Shown one piece after another: positions 5,974-14,600 of a stretch of DNA of 21,218 nucleotides. The position numbers and the translations under genes are program-made. How positions within the stretch are numbered: position 1 is the stretch's first letter; each line of letters opens with the position of its first letter. Origin of the DNA: a virus; IMG/VR virus record IMGVR_UViG_3300030718_000386, positions 1 to 21,218 of that record; one strand, written 5' to 3'. The notes below the pieces were generated by a model. The model did not search any database. It saw only the letters and a list, made by a program, of their open reading frames with translations, and was not told the DNA's origin.

Positions 5974-7899
5974 TTACTCCAAGTCTTCATCTGTGATGTA
6001 TGGACTGAATAGCATACTCACTGATAACTGCACGCTGTCTTCCAATTCTACCACATCGCCCGTGAATGCAAGCAATCCGATGGGTGTCATTACGAAAACG
6101 GTTGAGCGCTGAATAACTTCATACCCAACACCGCTGTCTGTTATAGTTTTCGCATACCCGGTTGCATTGACAACAGTGACGCTCTCTCCGCCCGTTCCAC
6201 TATCTTGCGCCACTGTGACCGTTACGACGGCGGCTTGTAGCACGGCGCCACTCGCGGTGTCGAGCAGGGCTACATGGATGGGAGCAAGCGCTGGATTGTC
6301 ACTTCCTACCGCGCTGTCTTGCTTTGTGATGTGAATGCTGAGCGTCACGACTTGTTGTCCACTTGCAGCGCTGTTCAGAGGAATAGTGACGGGCGCGTAG
6401 GTGAAGCGTTCAGCGCTTACACCGACGTCTTGTAGTGATACATGCGCCGTGAGCGGAAGCAATTCAGCGCCGAGGCCAGCGTCCGTTTTCGCGACACTCA
6501 CAGTAACGTGGAGAGACACTGCGCCACTTGCTGCGTCAGTAGCGGGAACAGTAGCGAGTACGGCGAACGTTTGGTTTCCTGTCGCCGAGTCCGTGAGTGT
6601 AATTGGCGTTCTACTTAGTCCAGAAAGCGCCGTGCTTCCCACCGCAGTGTCAGTAAGCGGAGCGTGTATCACGGCGCTGAACGTTTGGTTCGCCGTAGCG
6701 ATGTCTGACAGTGGCGCCGTGATAGTGAACGCTTGTACCACGGCGCCAGTTGCGGCGTCAGTAAGAGCAAAGTGAGCGGCGATAGTGTGAGCGTCGTTTC
6801 CTCCCGCCGTGTCAAGGAGTGACAGGTGTGTCGCGACTGAAAGCGATTGCGCTGCCAATGCAGTGTCGTTCAGAGGAATATGCGCTGTGAGTGTTTGTAC
6901 TGTAGCGCCGACCGCCGTGTCACTGAGTGGTACGTGTACAACAATGCCCGTTGTTGTTGCTCCGAGTGCAGTGACAGTTTGCGGGATTGTTGCGTGCACG
7001 GTGGGAACGTCACTGCCGGCCGCCGTGTCAAGAAGAGTAACTTCGTGGATGAGGGCGAGTACGCTTGCTCCCGCGCCTGTATCTGAGAGCGCAAGTGTTA
7101 CGTGTGCGGAGAATGTTTGGTTTCCTGCGCCAGCATTCGCTAGGGGTATCGCAGCGTTTGTTGTCATACCCTGACTACCTGCACCGGCGTTCGATAACGG
7201 GAATGACGCCGAGACAACAGGTGAGCCACTTCCCGTCGCTGAGTCGGAAAGTGCTACAGGAGTGGAACTTGCGGCTGCTTTCAAGACGACGATGCACCCT
7301 GTCCATGTCGATGCGGAACTGATCGTGACGACACAATCTGCTGTGCCTGTTGCGGTTGCAACTTCGTAACAATCAGTGACATTGGCGCCGTGAGTGCTAT
7401 TTGTCGCGTGAGTTGTCTGGTCTTCAGTCCAGCCACTTGTTACTGAACTGACGGTACGAGTTGCGCCCCACCAAGCGCAAGCAGCGTAGCAGAGTTCGCC
7501 GATAGTGTCAATCGTTGCGCTTCCAGAGTCCACAGTTGTGGTTGCTGTATTATCGAAGTTTGAGCTTGATGCAGCAAGAATGCTGGACAATGCGGCGCCC
7601 GAAAACTCTGACACGGTGGCGCTCATTGCGTCAGCTGTTCCAGTGTAAGAGAATGTAAAAGACGCGAGACTGCCAGGATTGTCTACGTAGACGGCGATAG
7701 ATACCCAGCCACCACCGGACGAGTTTGAGACGAGTTCAGTCCAACCCGACGGATATGTTATTGCGGAGGCTTGTTTTGAGCACACAGAGGCAATGAGAAG
7801 ATTATGTATTGTGGATGTAGAGGTGGGTGTGACGGTAATGCTGTTGACGGCGGTAGTAAGTGCGCCCGCTTCTGCGCTCTGAACGAAGGAGTATCCCAT
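5974..7899 (-). CDS. Fibre/adhesin protein with about 21 tandem 18-residue repeats
   Basis: The product has 641 residues and a strong site (TAGGAG, 6 bases before ATG). Residues 1 to about 210 form a Ser/Thr/Gly-rich beta domain of a type common in phage and bacterial surface proteins (SFVQSAEAGA at 4-13, ITYPSGWTEL at 47-56, SEFSGA at 97-102). From about 214 to 600 the chain is built of 18-residue units, consensus (P/A)L.D(T/S)A.G......A.(I/V). Asp or Asn falls at 219, 237, 255, 273, 291, (V309), 327, 345, 363, 381, 399 and 417 with exact spacing of 18, then continues at 437, 455, 473, 491, 509, 528, 547, 566 and 588 with small shifts. The last ~50 residues differ. Such a repeat should form an elongated beta stalk. 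Between fibre and BppU-like genes, a tail fibre or side-fibre role is likely; the receptor is unknown. Confidence 0.75.
   Translation of the reverse strand: MGYSFVQSAEAGALTTAVNSITVTPTSTSTIHNLLIASVCSKQASAITYPSGWTELVSNSSGGGWVSIAVYVDNPGSLASFTFSYTGTADAMSATVSEFSGAALSSILAASSSNFDNTATTTVDSGSATIDTIGELCYAACAWWGATRTVSSVTSGWTEDQTTHATNSTHGANVTDCYEVATATGTADCVVTISSASTWTGCIVVLKAAASSTPVALSDSATGSGSPVVSASFPLSNAGAGSQGMTTNAAIPLANAGAGNQTFSAHVTLALSDTGAGASVLALIHEVTLLDTAAGSDVPTVHATIPQTVTALGATTTGIVVHVPLSDTAVGATVQTLTAHIPLNDTALAAQSLSVATHLSLLDTAGGNDAHTIAAHFALTDAATGAVVQAFTITAPLSDIATANQTFSAVIHAPLTDTAVGSTALSGLSRTPITLTDSATGNQTFAVLATVPATDAASGAVSLHVTVSVAKTDAGLGAELLPLTAHVSLQDVGVSAERFTYAPVTIPLNSAASGQQVVTLSIHITKQDSAVGSDNPALAPIHVALLDTASGAVLQAAVVTVTVAQDSGTGGESVTVVNATGYAKTITDSGVGYEVIQRSTVFVMTPIGLLAFTGDVVELEDSVQLSVSMLFSPYITDEDLE
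6102..7260 (-). repeat. 54-bp tandem repeat region encoding the 18-residue units
   Basis: The DNA under residues 214-600 of the repeat protein has a 54-bp period kept exactly for twelve units (Asp/Asn or equivalent at residues 219 to 417), then drifts by one to four codons. The copies have diverged in sequence but keep the D-(T/S)-A-x-G core, often spelled GAC ACG GCG or similar. Confidence 0.8.
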
Positions 7900-7944
7900 A
7901 TGAATCTCCTATTCAGAACACGAGCGGGCGCCGTGTAATTGCAC

Positions 7945-8766
7945 TCAACTGATAGACAGAGAGAATGAGGGGACCCAAGATTGACCTGCCGCCTTGGTTC
8001 CTTGCGCACTCACGACGTGGTCGAGCATGGTGCCGCCGGAGCGAGTTGTCGATGTCGCGTTTGAGCCACCGCAATTGTCGATGCCGAAGTTATTCCAGGC
8101 GTAGTTCGCATCGCCAGTTCCGAACGTCGTTGTGAACGCCATCGTGTTCGTTGAGACAACAGGCGCACCACTCACTACGAGCCATTCTTTGTTGCTTCCC
8201 GTCGATTGGATGTCACTGTCACTCGCCGCTGCCGCCGTGGTACCATCAGCGACGCCGATGCGGGATTGCGTTGAGTTAAACTCAGCAGTCGCAAGAGCTG
8301 CAGAGCCGCTTGTATTCGCTGTACCTACACCAGAAAGTGCAATTGTGAAGAGCGTATTTACGCCGGTCGTAGTGAAAAGATTCTCGAACGTGTCCTCGAA
8401 GTCACTTGTTTCTGCGCGATTATTCTTCGCCAGGAGCGTATGCGCTTGGGACATCACGGCGGCAGGAACGATGGTGTTGGGCACGTCAGCTTCTTTGATA
8501 CCCATCAATCTCGCAATGTAGTACTCGATGGGTACTTTATAGCGGTCGATGTGCCAGCGGCCAGAGACACGGCCGTGAAACGCCTCGGCGACGTCAGGAT
8601 GTTCTGGGCCAAGATGCTTGATAAGTTTTACCAGGGGTTGCCCCAGAATGTTATGAACAGTTTCTGAGACGTGGGCGTGGGTCAATTCACGGCCGAGTTC
8701 GTCGACTACGCCCGCGAAAGCAAGATGCCGCGCCGTGTAGAGACGGGGCTGAGTGACGAGTGGCAT
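7945..8766 (-). CDS. Phage virion-type protein (tail or fibre associated)
   Basis: The start is ATG at 8766 with GAGGAG 6 bases upstream; an earlier in-frame start at 8784 has no such site. The 273-residue protein has a His-rich, helical N-terminal ~110 residues (HVSETVHNILGQPLVKLIKH at 32-51; GRWHIDRYKVPIEYYIARL at 69-87) and a beta-type C-terminal half. Its end, ANYAWNNFGID (220-230) and MLDHVVSAQGTKAAGQSW (247-264), follows a pattern common at the C terminus of phage virion proteins (WNEFG..., then GTK..G..W). The head of the protein I do not recognise. Its position inside the fibre and baseplate cluster suggests a structural role. Confidence 0.55.
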   Translation of the reverse strand: MPLVTQPRLYTARHLAFAGVVDELGRELTHAHVSETVHNILGQPLVKLIKHLGPEHPDVAEAFHGRVSGRWHIDRYKVPIEYYIARLMGIKEADVPNTIVPAAVMSQAHTLLAKNNRAETSDFEDTFENLFTTTGVNTLFTIALSGVGTANTSGSAALATAEFNSTQSRIGVADGTTAAAASDSDIQSTGSNKEWLVVSGAPVVSTNTMAFTTTFGTGDANYAWNNFGIDNCGGSNATSTTRSGGTMLDHVVSAQGTKAAGQSWVPSFSLSIS

Positions 8767-8801
8767 GTGATTCTCCTCGAACAAAACGACAGTCTAGCAG
8801 T

Positions 8802-8829
8802 ATTCTACACTGCATGACTTCAGGTGCAA
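8802..8829 (-). promoter_or_regulatory. Candidate promoter in the 75-bp spacer before the virion-type protein
   Basis: On the - strand, TTGCAC (8829-8824) and TAGAAT (8807-8802) stand 16 bases apart, between the stop of the coiled-coil gene (8842) and the start at 8766. The -10 matches 5 of 6 bases of a sigma-70 box, the -35 only 3 of 6. Confidence 0.28.
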
Positions 8830-8841
8830 GTGCCCGCCGTG

Positions 8842-9285
8842 TCAAAGACGCGCAAGGTAGGGAGCAAGCTGAATGAGTATCCAGATGAGCATGACGACGA
8901 CACTTGCTCGACTGATTGCTCGGTCCCATTGACCTGTTTGCGAAGTTTTCATCGCCATGAGTGTATCGGTCAGTTCTTTCATCGCAACACGGCGCGTTTC
9001 TTCTACAACACGCTGTGCTTCAGCAACCTGAGCAAAACGCATATCAAGCAATTCGCGTGAGTACGTTCGACCTTCAACTTCCTGCACTGAATGCTTGACA
9101 TCTGTACGAAGATTATCGAAGTCCTCACGAGTTGGTCGGTTTGCTGACTCAATGTTGAGTTGCTTGACTTCTTGAGCGAGTTCGCCAATAGACTGATTCA
9201 CAGGATGTAGAAGTGTTGTAATGGCTTCGTACATTGCTTTGTAGTCGACAGGCGGTGGAATGCTGTCTGAGTTGGGCGTGGGCAT
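8842..9285 (-). CDS. Coiled-coil protein with C-terminal membrane anchor
   Basis: The 147-residue product has a Pro-rich N terminus (SIPPPVDY), a long amphipathic helical stretch from about 17 to 115 (GELAQEVKQLNIES, YSRELLDMRFAQVAEAQRVV) and one membrane helix near the C terminus (about 124-144, ISRASVVVMLIWILIQLAPYL), ending in a short basic tail. This shape resembles XhlA-type hemolysin/holin-partner proteins and some spanin-like products, but no diagnostic motif is present. A GAGGT site lies 9 bases upstream. It sits among fibre genes, away from the holin candidate at 2901-3374. It may be a second lysis membrane protein or a membrane-contact tail component. Confidence 0.6.
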   Translation of the reverse strand: MPTPNSDSIPPPVDYKAMYEAITTLLHPVNQSIGELAQEVKQLNIESANRPTREDFDNLRTDVKHSVQEVEGRTYSRELLDMRFAQVAEAQRVVEETRRVAMKELTDTLMAMKTSQTGQWDRAISRASVVVMLIWILIQLAPYLARL

Positions 9286-9353
9286 AGCAAGGTGACCTCG
9301 ATTCTATTGAGTCGCGTGTTCGTTTCATTATACTGCACGATATTGCGAACATG

Positions 9354-9971
9354 CTATGAGGTGTATTGCCATGCGCTCCCATCCCAAGATTCCGCGGTGC
9401 ATACCTGCCATGCGCTCCCATCCCAGGATTCCACGGTGCATTCTTGGAATGAACTTACGCCATCCCAGGCGCTGCAGCCTGCTTCTATCCAGTCAGCGTA
9501 GCTACCGAAGTCTCCGACGACGCCACTTCCGAATGACGAGGTGCCGGTGAATGAGGATGGGACAGAGCCAGGTTTATTCCCATAGATTGCGCCATCACTG
9601 GTTCCTTGGCAGGAGAGGATGAAGTTCCCCATGCACGCAATGCCAATCCAGATGTTTGCTCCTGCAGCGACGAATGGTTCAGCATTCAGTGCAGACACAC
9701 TGCCACTTCCGCTTTTCCACCAGTCAAGCGCATCCGTTGCTCCCTTGTTATTCAGTGTAAATGCGTTCGTGTGTGCAAGCACGGCGCCACTGTTGTCCCA
9801 GATGACGAGATATGCTGATGGTGAAGACAAGTATCCATCAAACTGGCAGGCAATGTCTTTAATCAAGCCGCCAGGACTTGGCATCGTGTATTTACAGGCG
9901 ACTTGGTACATTGCGCCCGTGGAATAGTAGTACAAGGAGCCACTCGCTGTTGTACCCACAGTTCCGCTCAT
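9354..9971 (-). CDS. Fibre-like protein ending in 13-residue Trp repeats
   Basis: The 205-residue protein starts with ATG at 9971 behind GGGAGA. It is a beta-rich protein with many Gly, Ser, Tyr and Trp residues. The core (about 20-165: IKDIACQFDGYL, AYLVIWDNSG, VAAGANIWIGIACMG) looks like a jelly-roll or lectin-type sandwich. The C terminus carries two near-identical 13-residue units (CTVESWDGSAWQV and CTAESWDGSAWQY), preceded by a more degenerate unit (CSAWDGVSSFQE). Short W-D-G-S-W repeats are common in surface-binding or carbohydrate-binding proteins. It lies directly behind the PA14 fibre gene, so a receptor-binding tip is plausible. The family is not recognised with certainty. Confidence 0.6.
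   Translation of the reverse strand: MSGTVGTTASGSLYYYSTGAMYQVACKYTMPSPGGLIKDIACQFDGYLSSPSAYLVIWDNSGAVLAHTNAFTLNNKGATDALDWWKSGSGSVSALNAEPFVAAGANIWIGIACMGNFILSCQGTSDGAIYGNKPGSVPSSFTGTSSFGSGVVGDFGSYADWIEAGCSAWDGVSSFQECTVESWDGSAWQVCTAESWDGSAWQYTS
9367..9441. repeat. Two-copy 39-bp tandem repeat in the fibre-like gene
   Basis: Positions 9367-9402 and 9406-9441 match at 34 of 36 bases with a period of 39 bp. A degenerate third copy (CCATCCCAGG again near 9461) follows. The unit encodes the 13-residue C-terminal repeats. It is short, direct, and has no spacer variation of the CRISPR type. Confidence 0.88.
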
Positions 9972-9983
9972 GATGTTCTCCCA

Positions 9984-11126
9984 TCAACTGAATGGCGTGT
10001 GAATCCAAACGTCGTATTTTGCAGGCGAACTTGGCGCCGTGGGACTGACAGTGTAGTTTCGTCCGTCTAGTTTATCTGCGTCGAGTCCACTTCCTACGCC
10101 ATCATTCCCAGCATGCCAAACGATATTCCCAGCAATGTGTGCGTCATAATGGAAGTACCCATGGCGTACAACCACGGTGCCATGGTCCTGTGGGAATTGC
10201 CATCCCATTGCGGAAGCAGGCACGTCTTGTCGAGTCTGAGAGCTCGATTGCCACTCAAACTTTAAGCTTTCGCCAGAAGCAGCGTTGGTGTGTTCAATGA
10301 TAACAGGATACCATTGTCCCCCAACAAGCGAGATTGTCCCAGAATACGTTGTTGCGCTTTGGTTTATCCATGCAGAATTACCGACGATCTCCTGGTCCCC
10401 TACGTACAAGCGAACAGCATCATTTGACGTTACGTAGAATGTGTATGTCTGACTATACGTTGGTTTAATCATCCCAATAATACGCATGTAGTATTGCGCT
10501 GTTTGACCGCCGAGAGAATAGTTCGTCCAATCAATCGGCCCAACAATTTGAGCGCCGAGAAACTTGCCTGGAATGTCGTCGGGACCTGCTGACGGCATCG
10601 CATAGACGAGTGCAAGCATGCCACCCACCGTAAGGCCGCCCACTGTGGGCATGGCTGCTGAATGAACTCCGCCCGTCGTCGACTGGTTTATCACGGCGGT
10701 AATATTGGAACTGCCGTCCGTCGTAATCGTCGCCACCGTGTAATAGTTCGAGTGTGCTGTGTGTGACGTTGCGAATGACCATCCATAGGTCGGCGCGACA
10801 CCAAGCGTACTGGCGACAGGATAGATGTCGAGGTAATATGTTGTGCTTGCCACGGCGCAGGTAAATGTGGTTGCTGTTGTAGCGAAGCGACGCAGTGTCG
10901 AATCTTGTGTCGAAAGTAGGTAGATAACACCAAGTGGAACGGTGACGACTTTCTGCCCGGTTGCGCCAGAGATAGCGAGGCCACTCGCAATGAATGGAGT
11001 ATGCAGGTCAGCATGAAGCGAATTGATTGCTTCTGTGTATTGCATCTCGTCCGCATTGAGATTTGATGAAGCAACTGGTGTTGCCGTGCTGGGCGCGTTC
11101 TGGTAATTTACTGGTACATACGTCAT
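9984..11126 (-). CDS. Tail fibre with PA14 domain
   Basis: The start is ATG at 11126 behind AGGAA at 8 bases; the open frame further upstream overlaps the previous gene and has no site. The product has 380 residues. The N-terminal ~190 include NADEMQYTEAINSLHADLHT and a domain with GLAISGATGQKVVTVPLG, as in fibre shafts. Residues about 195-305 are a PA14 domain: YYMRIIGMIKPTYSQTYTFY, then SNDAVRLYVGDQEIV and TISLVGGQWYPVIIEHTNAA. PA14 domains bind sugars in several known proteins. Near 335-356 is the phage-fibre signature WHAGNDG.GSGLDAD.LDG, a strong sign of a tail fibre. The likely role is host recognition through surface glycans. Confidence 0.82.
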   Translation of the reverse strand: MTYVPVNYQNAPSTATPVASSNLNADEMQYTEAINSLHADLHTPFIASGLAISGATGQKVVTVPLGVIYLLSTQDSTLRRFATTATTFTCAVASTTYYLDIYPVASTLGVAPTYGWSFATSHTAHSNYYTVATITTDGSSNITAVINQSTTGGVHSAAMPTVGGLTVGGMLALVYAMPSAGPDDIPGKFLGAQIVGPIDWTNYSLGGQTAQYYMRIIGMIKPTYSQTYTFYVTSNDAVRLYVGDQEIVGNSAWINQSATTYSGTISLVGGQWYPVIIEHTNAASGESLKFEWQSSSQTRQDVPASAMGWQFPQDHGTVVVRHGYFHYDAHIAGNIVWHAGNDGVGSGLDADKLDGRNYTVSPTAPSSPAKYDVWIHTPFS

Positions 11127-11145
11127 CGTTCGTTTCCTACTTCCA

Positions 11146-11679
11146 CTAGCCGATACTGTCTGTACGAGTAATCGTAATTGATTGCAGAGACGTCTTTGAG
11201 ATAGATGTCCCAAGGAGAATGCGAGCAATCATAATACCAGAGTTCGCTGTACTCGTCGCCGTTGGTGACGCAAACCAACCTATCTCTGTGATGGTGAACG
11301 TGTTTGCGTCGGCGGGCGCAATGTAACTTATGGTCTGTACCTGTCCTGCGCCAAGTCCCGACGTTGAAAACTTCGTGACTACTTTACGAAACTGCTCAGT
11401 TACGAGTGTAGTTTGTGTGTTGCTTTCAACCGTCGTTCCACTTCCCAAAGCAACCCAGCGAACTATTCCGTCAGTTTGCGCTCCCTGGAGAATGTCGCGA
11501 AACATATTCTTTCCGACATTCGTAATAACATTTTCTGCACGGTGGACTTCAATTGACCCGTCTGTATAACGAATAGCAATCGTTACACGGCCGGCCCAAG
11601 GAAGTTCTGCGCCGCAGGCGATCGCCACCGTGCGCAGAACTCGCTTCTTTAGTTGTCTGAGCAGAAAACGTAGTTTCAT
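11146..11679 (-). CDS. Tail-tip/baseplate protein, unnamed family
   Basis: The start is ATG at 11679, 7 bases after the hub stop, with GAGGA close by. The N terminus of the 177-residue product is very basic (MKLRFLLRQLKKRVLR). The rest is beta-rich and shows a pattern frequent in phage tail proteins: a strand pair ending in ENVITNVGKNMFRDIL, then VRWVALGSGTT, TLVTEQFRKVV, and FTITEIGWFAS. The NV(I/T)TN.GKN..RD...V..ALG.G order is common in small proteins located after the hub gene in siphoviruses. A role as adapter between hub and fibres is inferred from position; no enzymatic motif is seen. Confidence 0.6.
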   Translation of the reverse strand: MKLRFLLRQLKKRVLRTVAIACGAELPWAGRVTIAIRYTDGSIEVHRAENVITNVGKNMFRDILQGAQTDGIVRWVALGSGTTVESNTQTTLVTEQFRKVVTKFSTSGLGAGQVQTISYIAPADANTFTITEIGWFASPTATSTANSGIMIARILLGTSISKTSLQSITITRTDSIG

Positions 11680-11686
11680 CACGTCC

Positions 11687-14600
11687 TCATATCGGATAGA
11701 ATGTTGTGCTTGGGTACAATGTTGTACTGGGAGCGACGCCGGTCTCGACATTTGTCGCGACACTTTCCGCCCAGGGTGTTGATTCGCTGGGTGTGAGTGT
11801 CGTTGCGAGTACTTGGTTCGTTCCAAGGTTCACTTGGTTAATGACGACGGGCGCTTGCGCCGTGAGGCGTTGGAACGCCGCTACCCAGTCTCCCGTTACT
11901 GGACCTTCAATCGCTGAGACTGTCCAGTACGTAACACCGCCGGGTCCTTCATATGGGTCTGCTTGCTCCACGAGAAAACTCTCGTAGTTAATGTCATGTT
12001 CTGGCAAGTTAATCATAAGCAACTGGCCAGGAATGATGCCCGCTTTCTTTGTCACGAACTTAATCGTTAGTCCTGAAACACCATAGGTTGAAAGCAAGAG
12101 TGATGCTGACTGCTGCGCCATCGTCGCAGAAGTGTCGTTCGGTTCGTCGGTTACTTGCTCTTCCCAACCGGTTCCGCTTCCTTCGAGCGCAAGTTCTTCT
12201 GCAATCAGACCGTCGTCTTCTGAGATAACGATAATGTCGAATTGGCCGACGTATGTGATACTGAACATCACTCCGTCAGCAAGCGGCGTTGCGCCTGTAT
12301 CTTGGGTCACGGTGGGACTTCCTTGCGCCCAGTACCACTGGTCACCTGTATCCACACCTTTGACGCCGACTGTCTGCGTTACGCCGGCAACCGTGATTGC
12401 CGGGACTGCATCGAGAGGATACCCGAAGGTGAATGCTTTCGTATGACCATCTCCAAGTCGCGTCTCTGTTTGTGGGTCAGTGACGTCAGTTACACCACGG
12501 ATGTACTGACGATTACGATACAAGGGCGCAGCGTGGTCTATCTCAATTGTTTCGAGGAACATAGTTGTCCCGTCTGCAATCCAGGGAGCGAGCACCGCCG
12601 TGCGAGGCATAAACCACAGCTGCTTGTTGATGTCAATCATCCAGAAGAAGCCGGCTTTCGTCGCAAGATCGTTGATTGCGTCCGCGATGGTCGGATAGGA
12701 ATACACGGCCGAAAGAATCAATGGGCCGTCTTGAATATACCATGACCGGCAGCTGAGTGTGATGTCCAGAAGTTCGGGTGTTTGCTGTGGGTCACTGCTC
12801 GTCAGATGTTCTCGTACGGTAGCACTGACGCCCGCAAGACTTTCACCTAGGGGCTGGATGTTAAAGTCATAGAAGAATGCTGAACTGCCAGAGCCAGCGG
12901 GCACATTAATTAAGCCGACATACGTTCCTGCCGTAATGGAGGAGTCAATGACGGAAAGCAATGTAGCGCCATCAAACATGACTGTGTGCGCGTTTCCTTG
13001 CACTGTCCAGAAAACACGGTGCATTGTTCCGCGTACCCAGCTGACTTCACCGCTCTCAGCAATCTTTGTTCGCGACCCGCTTACTTCTTTCCACAATTCC
13101 ACGGTCGCAGTTCCACTTGATGAACTGTTGTCAGAGAGAAGTACGAAGTAGAAGTCCCCCGTGTCAGACATACGCGCAACAAGGCCGCCCGCGTCGCTTT
13201 GTGTCATGTCCACCGTGAGTGTTACGTCTGATGACTGGATGCTTTGTGCAAACTCCAATATTGCATGGTCGCCTCCCGATACTTCCAGGCGGCTGTTTGT
13301 GAGGTCCCACGTCCAGACAGCGGTGCTTCCCAGCGTGTCTGCTGTTGAGATATAGTCAGCGGATGTGTCTGCTTGGAATGTGTCAAGCACGGCGCCATCT
13401 GCGTAACTGATGCCCGGAATGTTTTCCGCCGTGACAGCCTGTGTCGACCATACCTGGAGATTATCAAACCAAGCGCCCATGTTCGTGAGACAACTGAGCC
13501 CGAAGTACGTCCCGTCACCAGATAGATTCAGCGTTGCAGCGTACTGGTAGTTCACGTATCCTAGCACGGTCCCCGCCGTGAAAACAAGTGTAATGTGCTG
13601 CCACGCGCCGGTAGGAACAGTAAGTGAGTAGTTCGGCGCACCATTGCTTGCTCCCCAGGTTTGCCATGCAGATGATGACGCAAAGCCAAGCGAGAGACTG
13701 CCTGTCGATGGCGCTTGCCCGCTGACGATGAACATATGACCGCCGCCACTTGAATTGCAACCAAACAGAATACCCGCAACTGGTGTTGTTGCTGCAGCGT
13801 CAATCCACACGTCAACGTCAATAACCTGACCGTCAGTGATGGGCATTGACTTCCACATGTAGCTTGCTGCGGAAACATGCCAACTCTCCGAATCACCATT
13901 CCCTCGCGTTGTGTCAACAGCGACCGTGCCTGATGTCGTCCATCCAGACAGCGAGGATGCGGGGTCGGGAGTTGTGAGTGTAGAATCTACACGCACGGCG
14001 GTGTTCGCTGGGAGTGTCGTCTCCCACACAAGGGGCGCACTTCCCGCCGTGCCAGCCGGTGATAAGTCAAGCGCAGGGTGAATACGAGCACCGCCACTCT
14101 GGTACACAGCGGTAATGTAGAGTTGCATTCCGTATAACGCGGGTGTATAGTAGGCGTTCGTCGATGCAAAGTTATAGCGCCAGCAGAGTTGCACGCTCGC
14201 AAGGTTTGTCCCCGCCGTGATACCTGCAATGGAAGAGCCCGATGTGACGCCAAGCGTCCACGTTGTCCCACCATCCAAGGAAACGTCGACACTAAATGTG
14301 CAGTCACTCGGTATCGTGACATCCCAGTTCATGATGCTGCTTGCTGCAAGAATATTCGTGAGGTTATAGACAGGCGAAACGCGAGTGCCTGATATTGCTC
14401 CCAAAGCGCCATGCCAGATACCCAGATTTGCGTAATAACCAGACATTGCGCCACTTGGAGAATAGCAACGCAGCCCAACGCCGCCACCACCCGACGACGG
14501 ATATGTTGTGTCAGTGTAGGGGCCATACTTCGTTCCATTGAGGTAAAATGTATGCGCATTACCGCTTACTTGTATTTGCAAGTGGTAGGTTTGTCCGGCG

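Noticed and set aside
6102-7260. CRISPR-like periodicity
   Set aside because: The 54-bp period is diverged coding repeat in one open frame, without identical repeats separated by unique spacers.
9327-9332. TATAAT (- strand) before the coiled-coil gene as a promoter
   Set aside because: The hexamer is perfect but no -35 box is found at 15-19 bases, and the spacer is only 68 bp within a packed late block.
11127-11228. N-terminal extension of the PA14 fibre gene
   Set aside because: It overlaps the previous gene, has unrelated basic composition, and the ATG at 11126 has a proper ribosome site.
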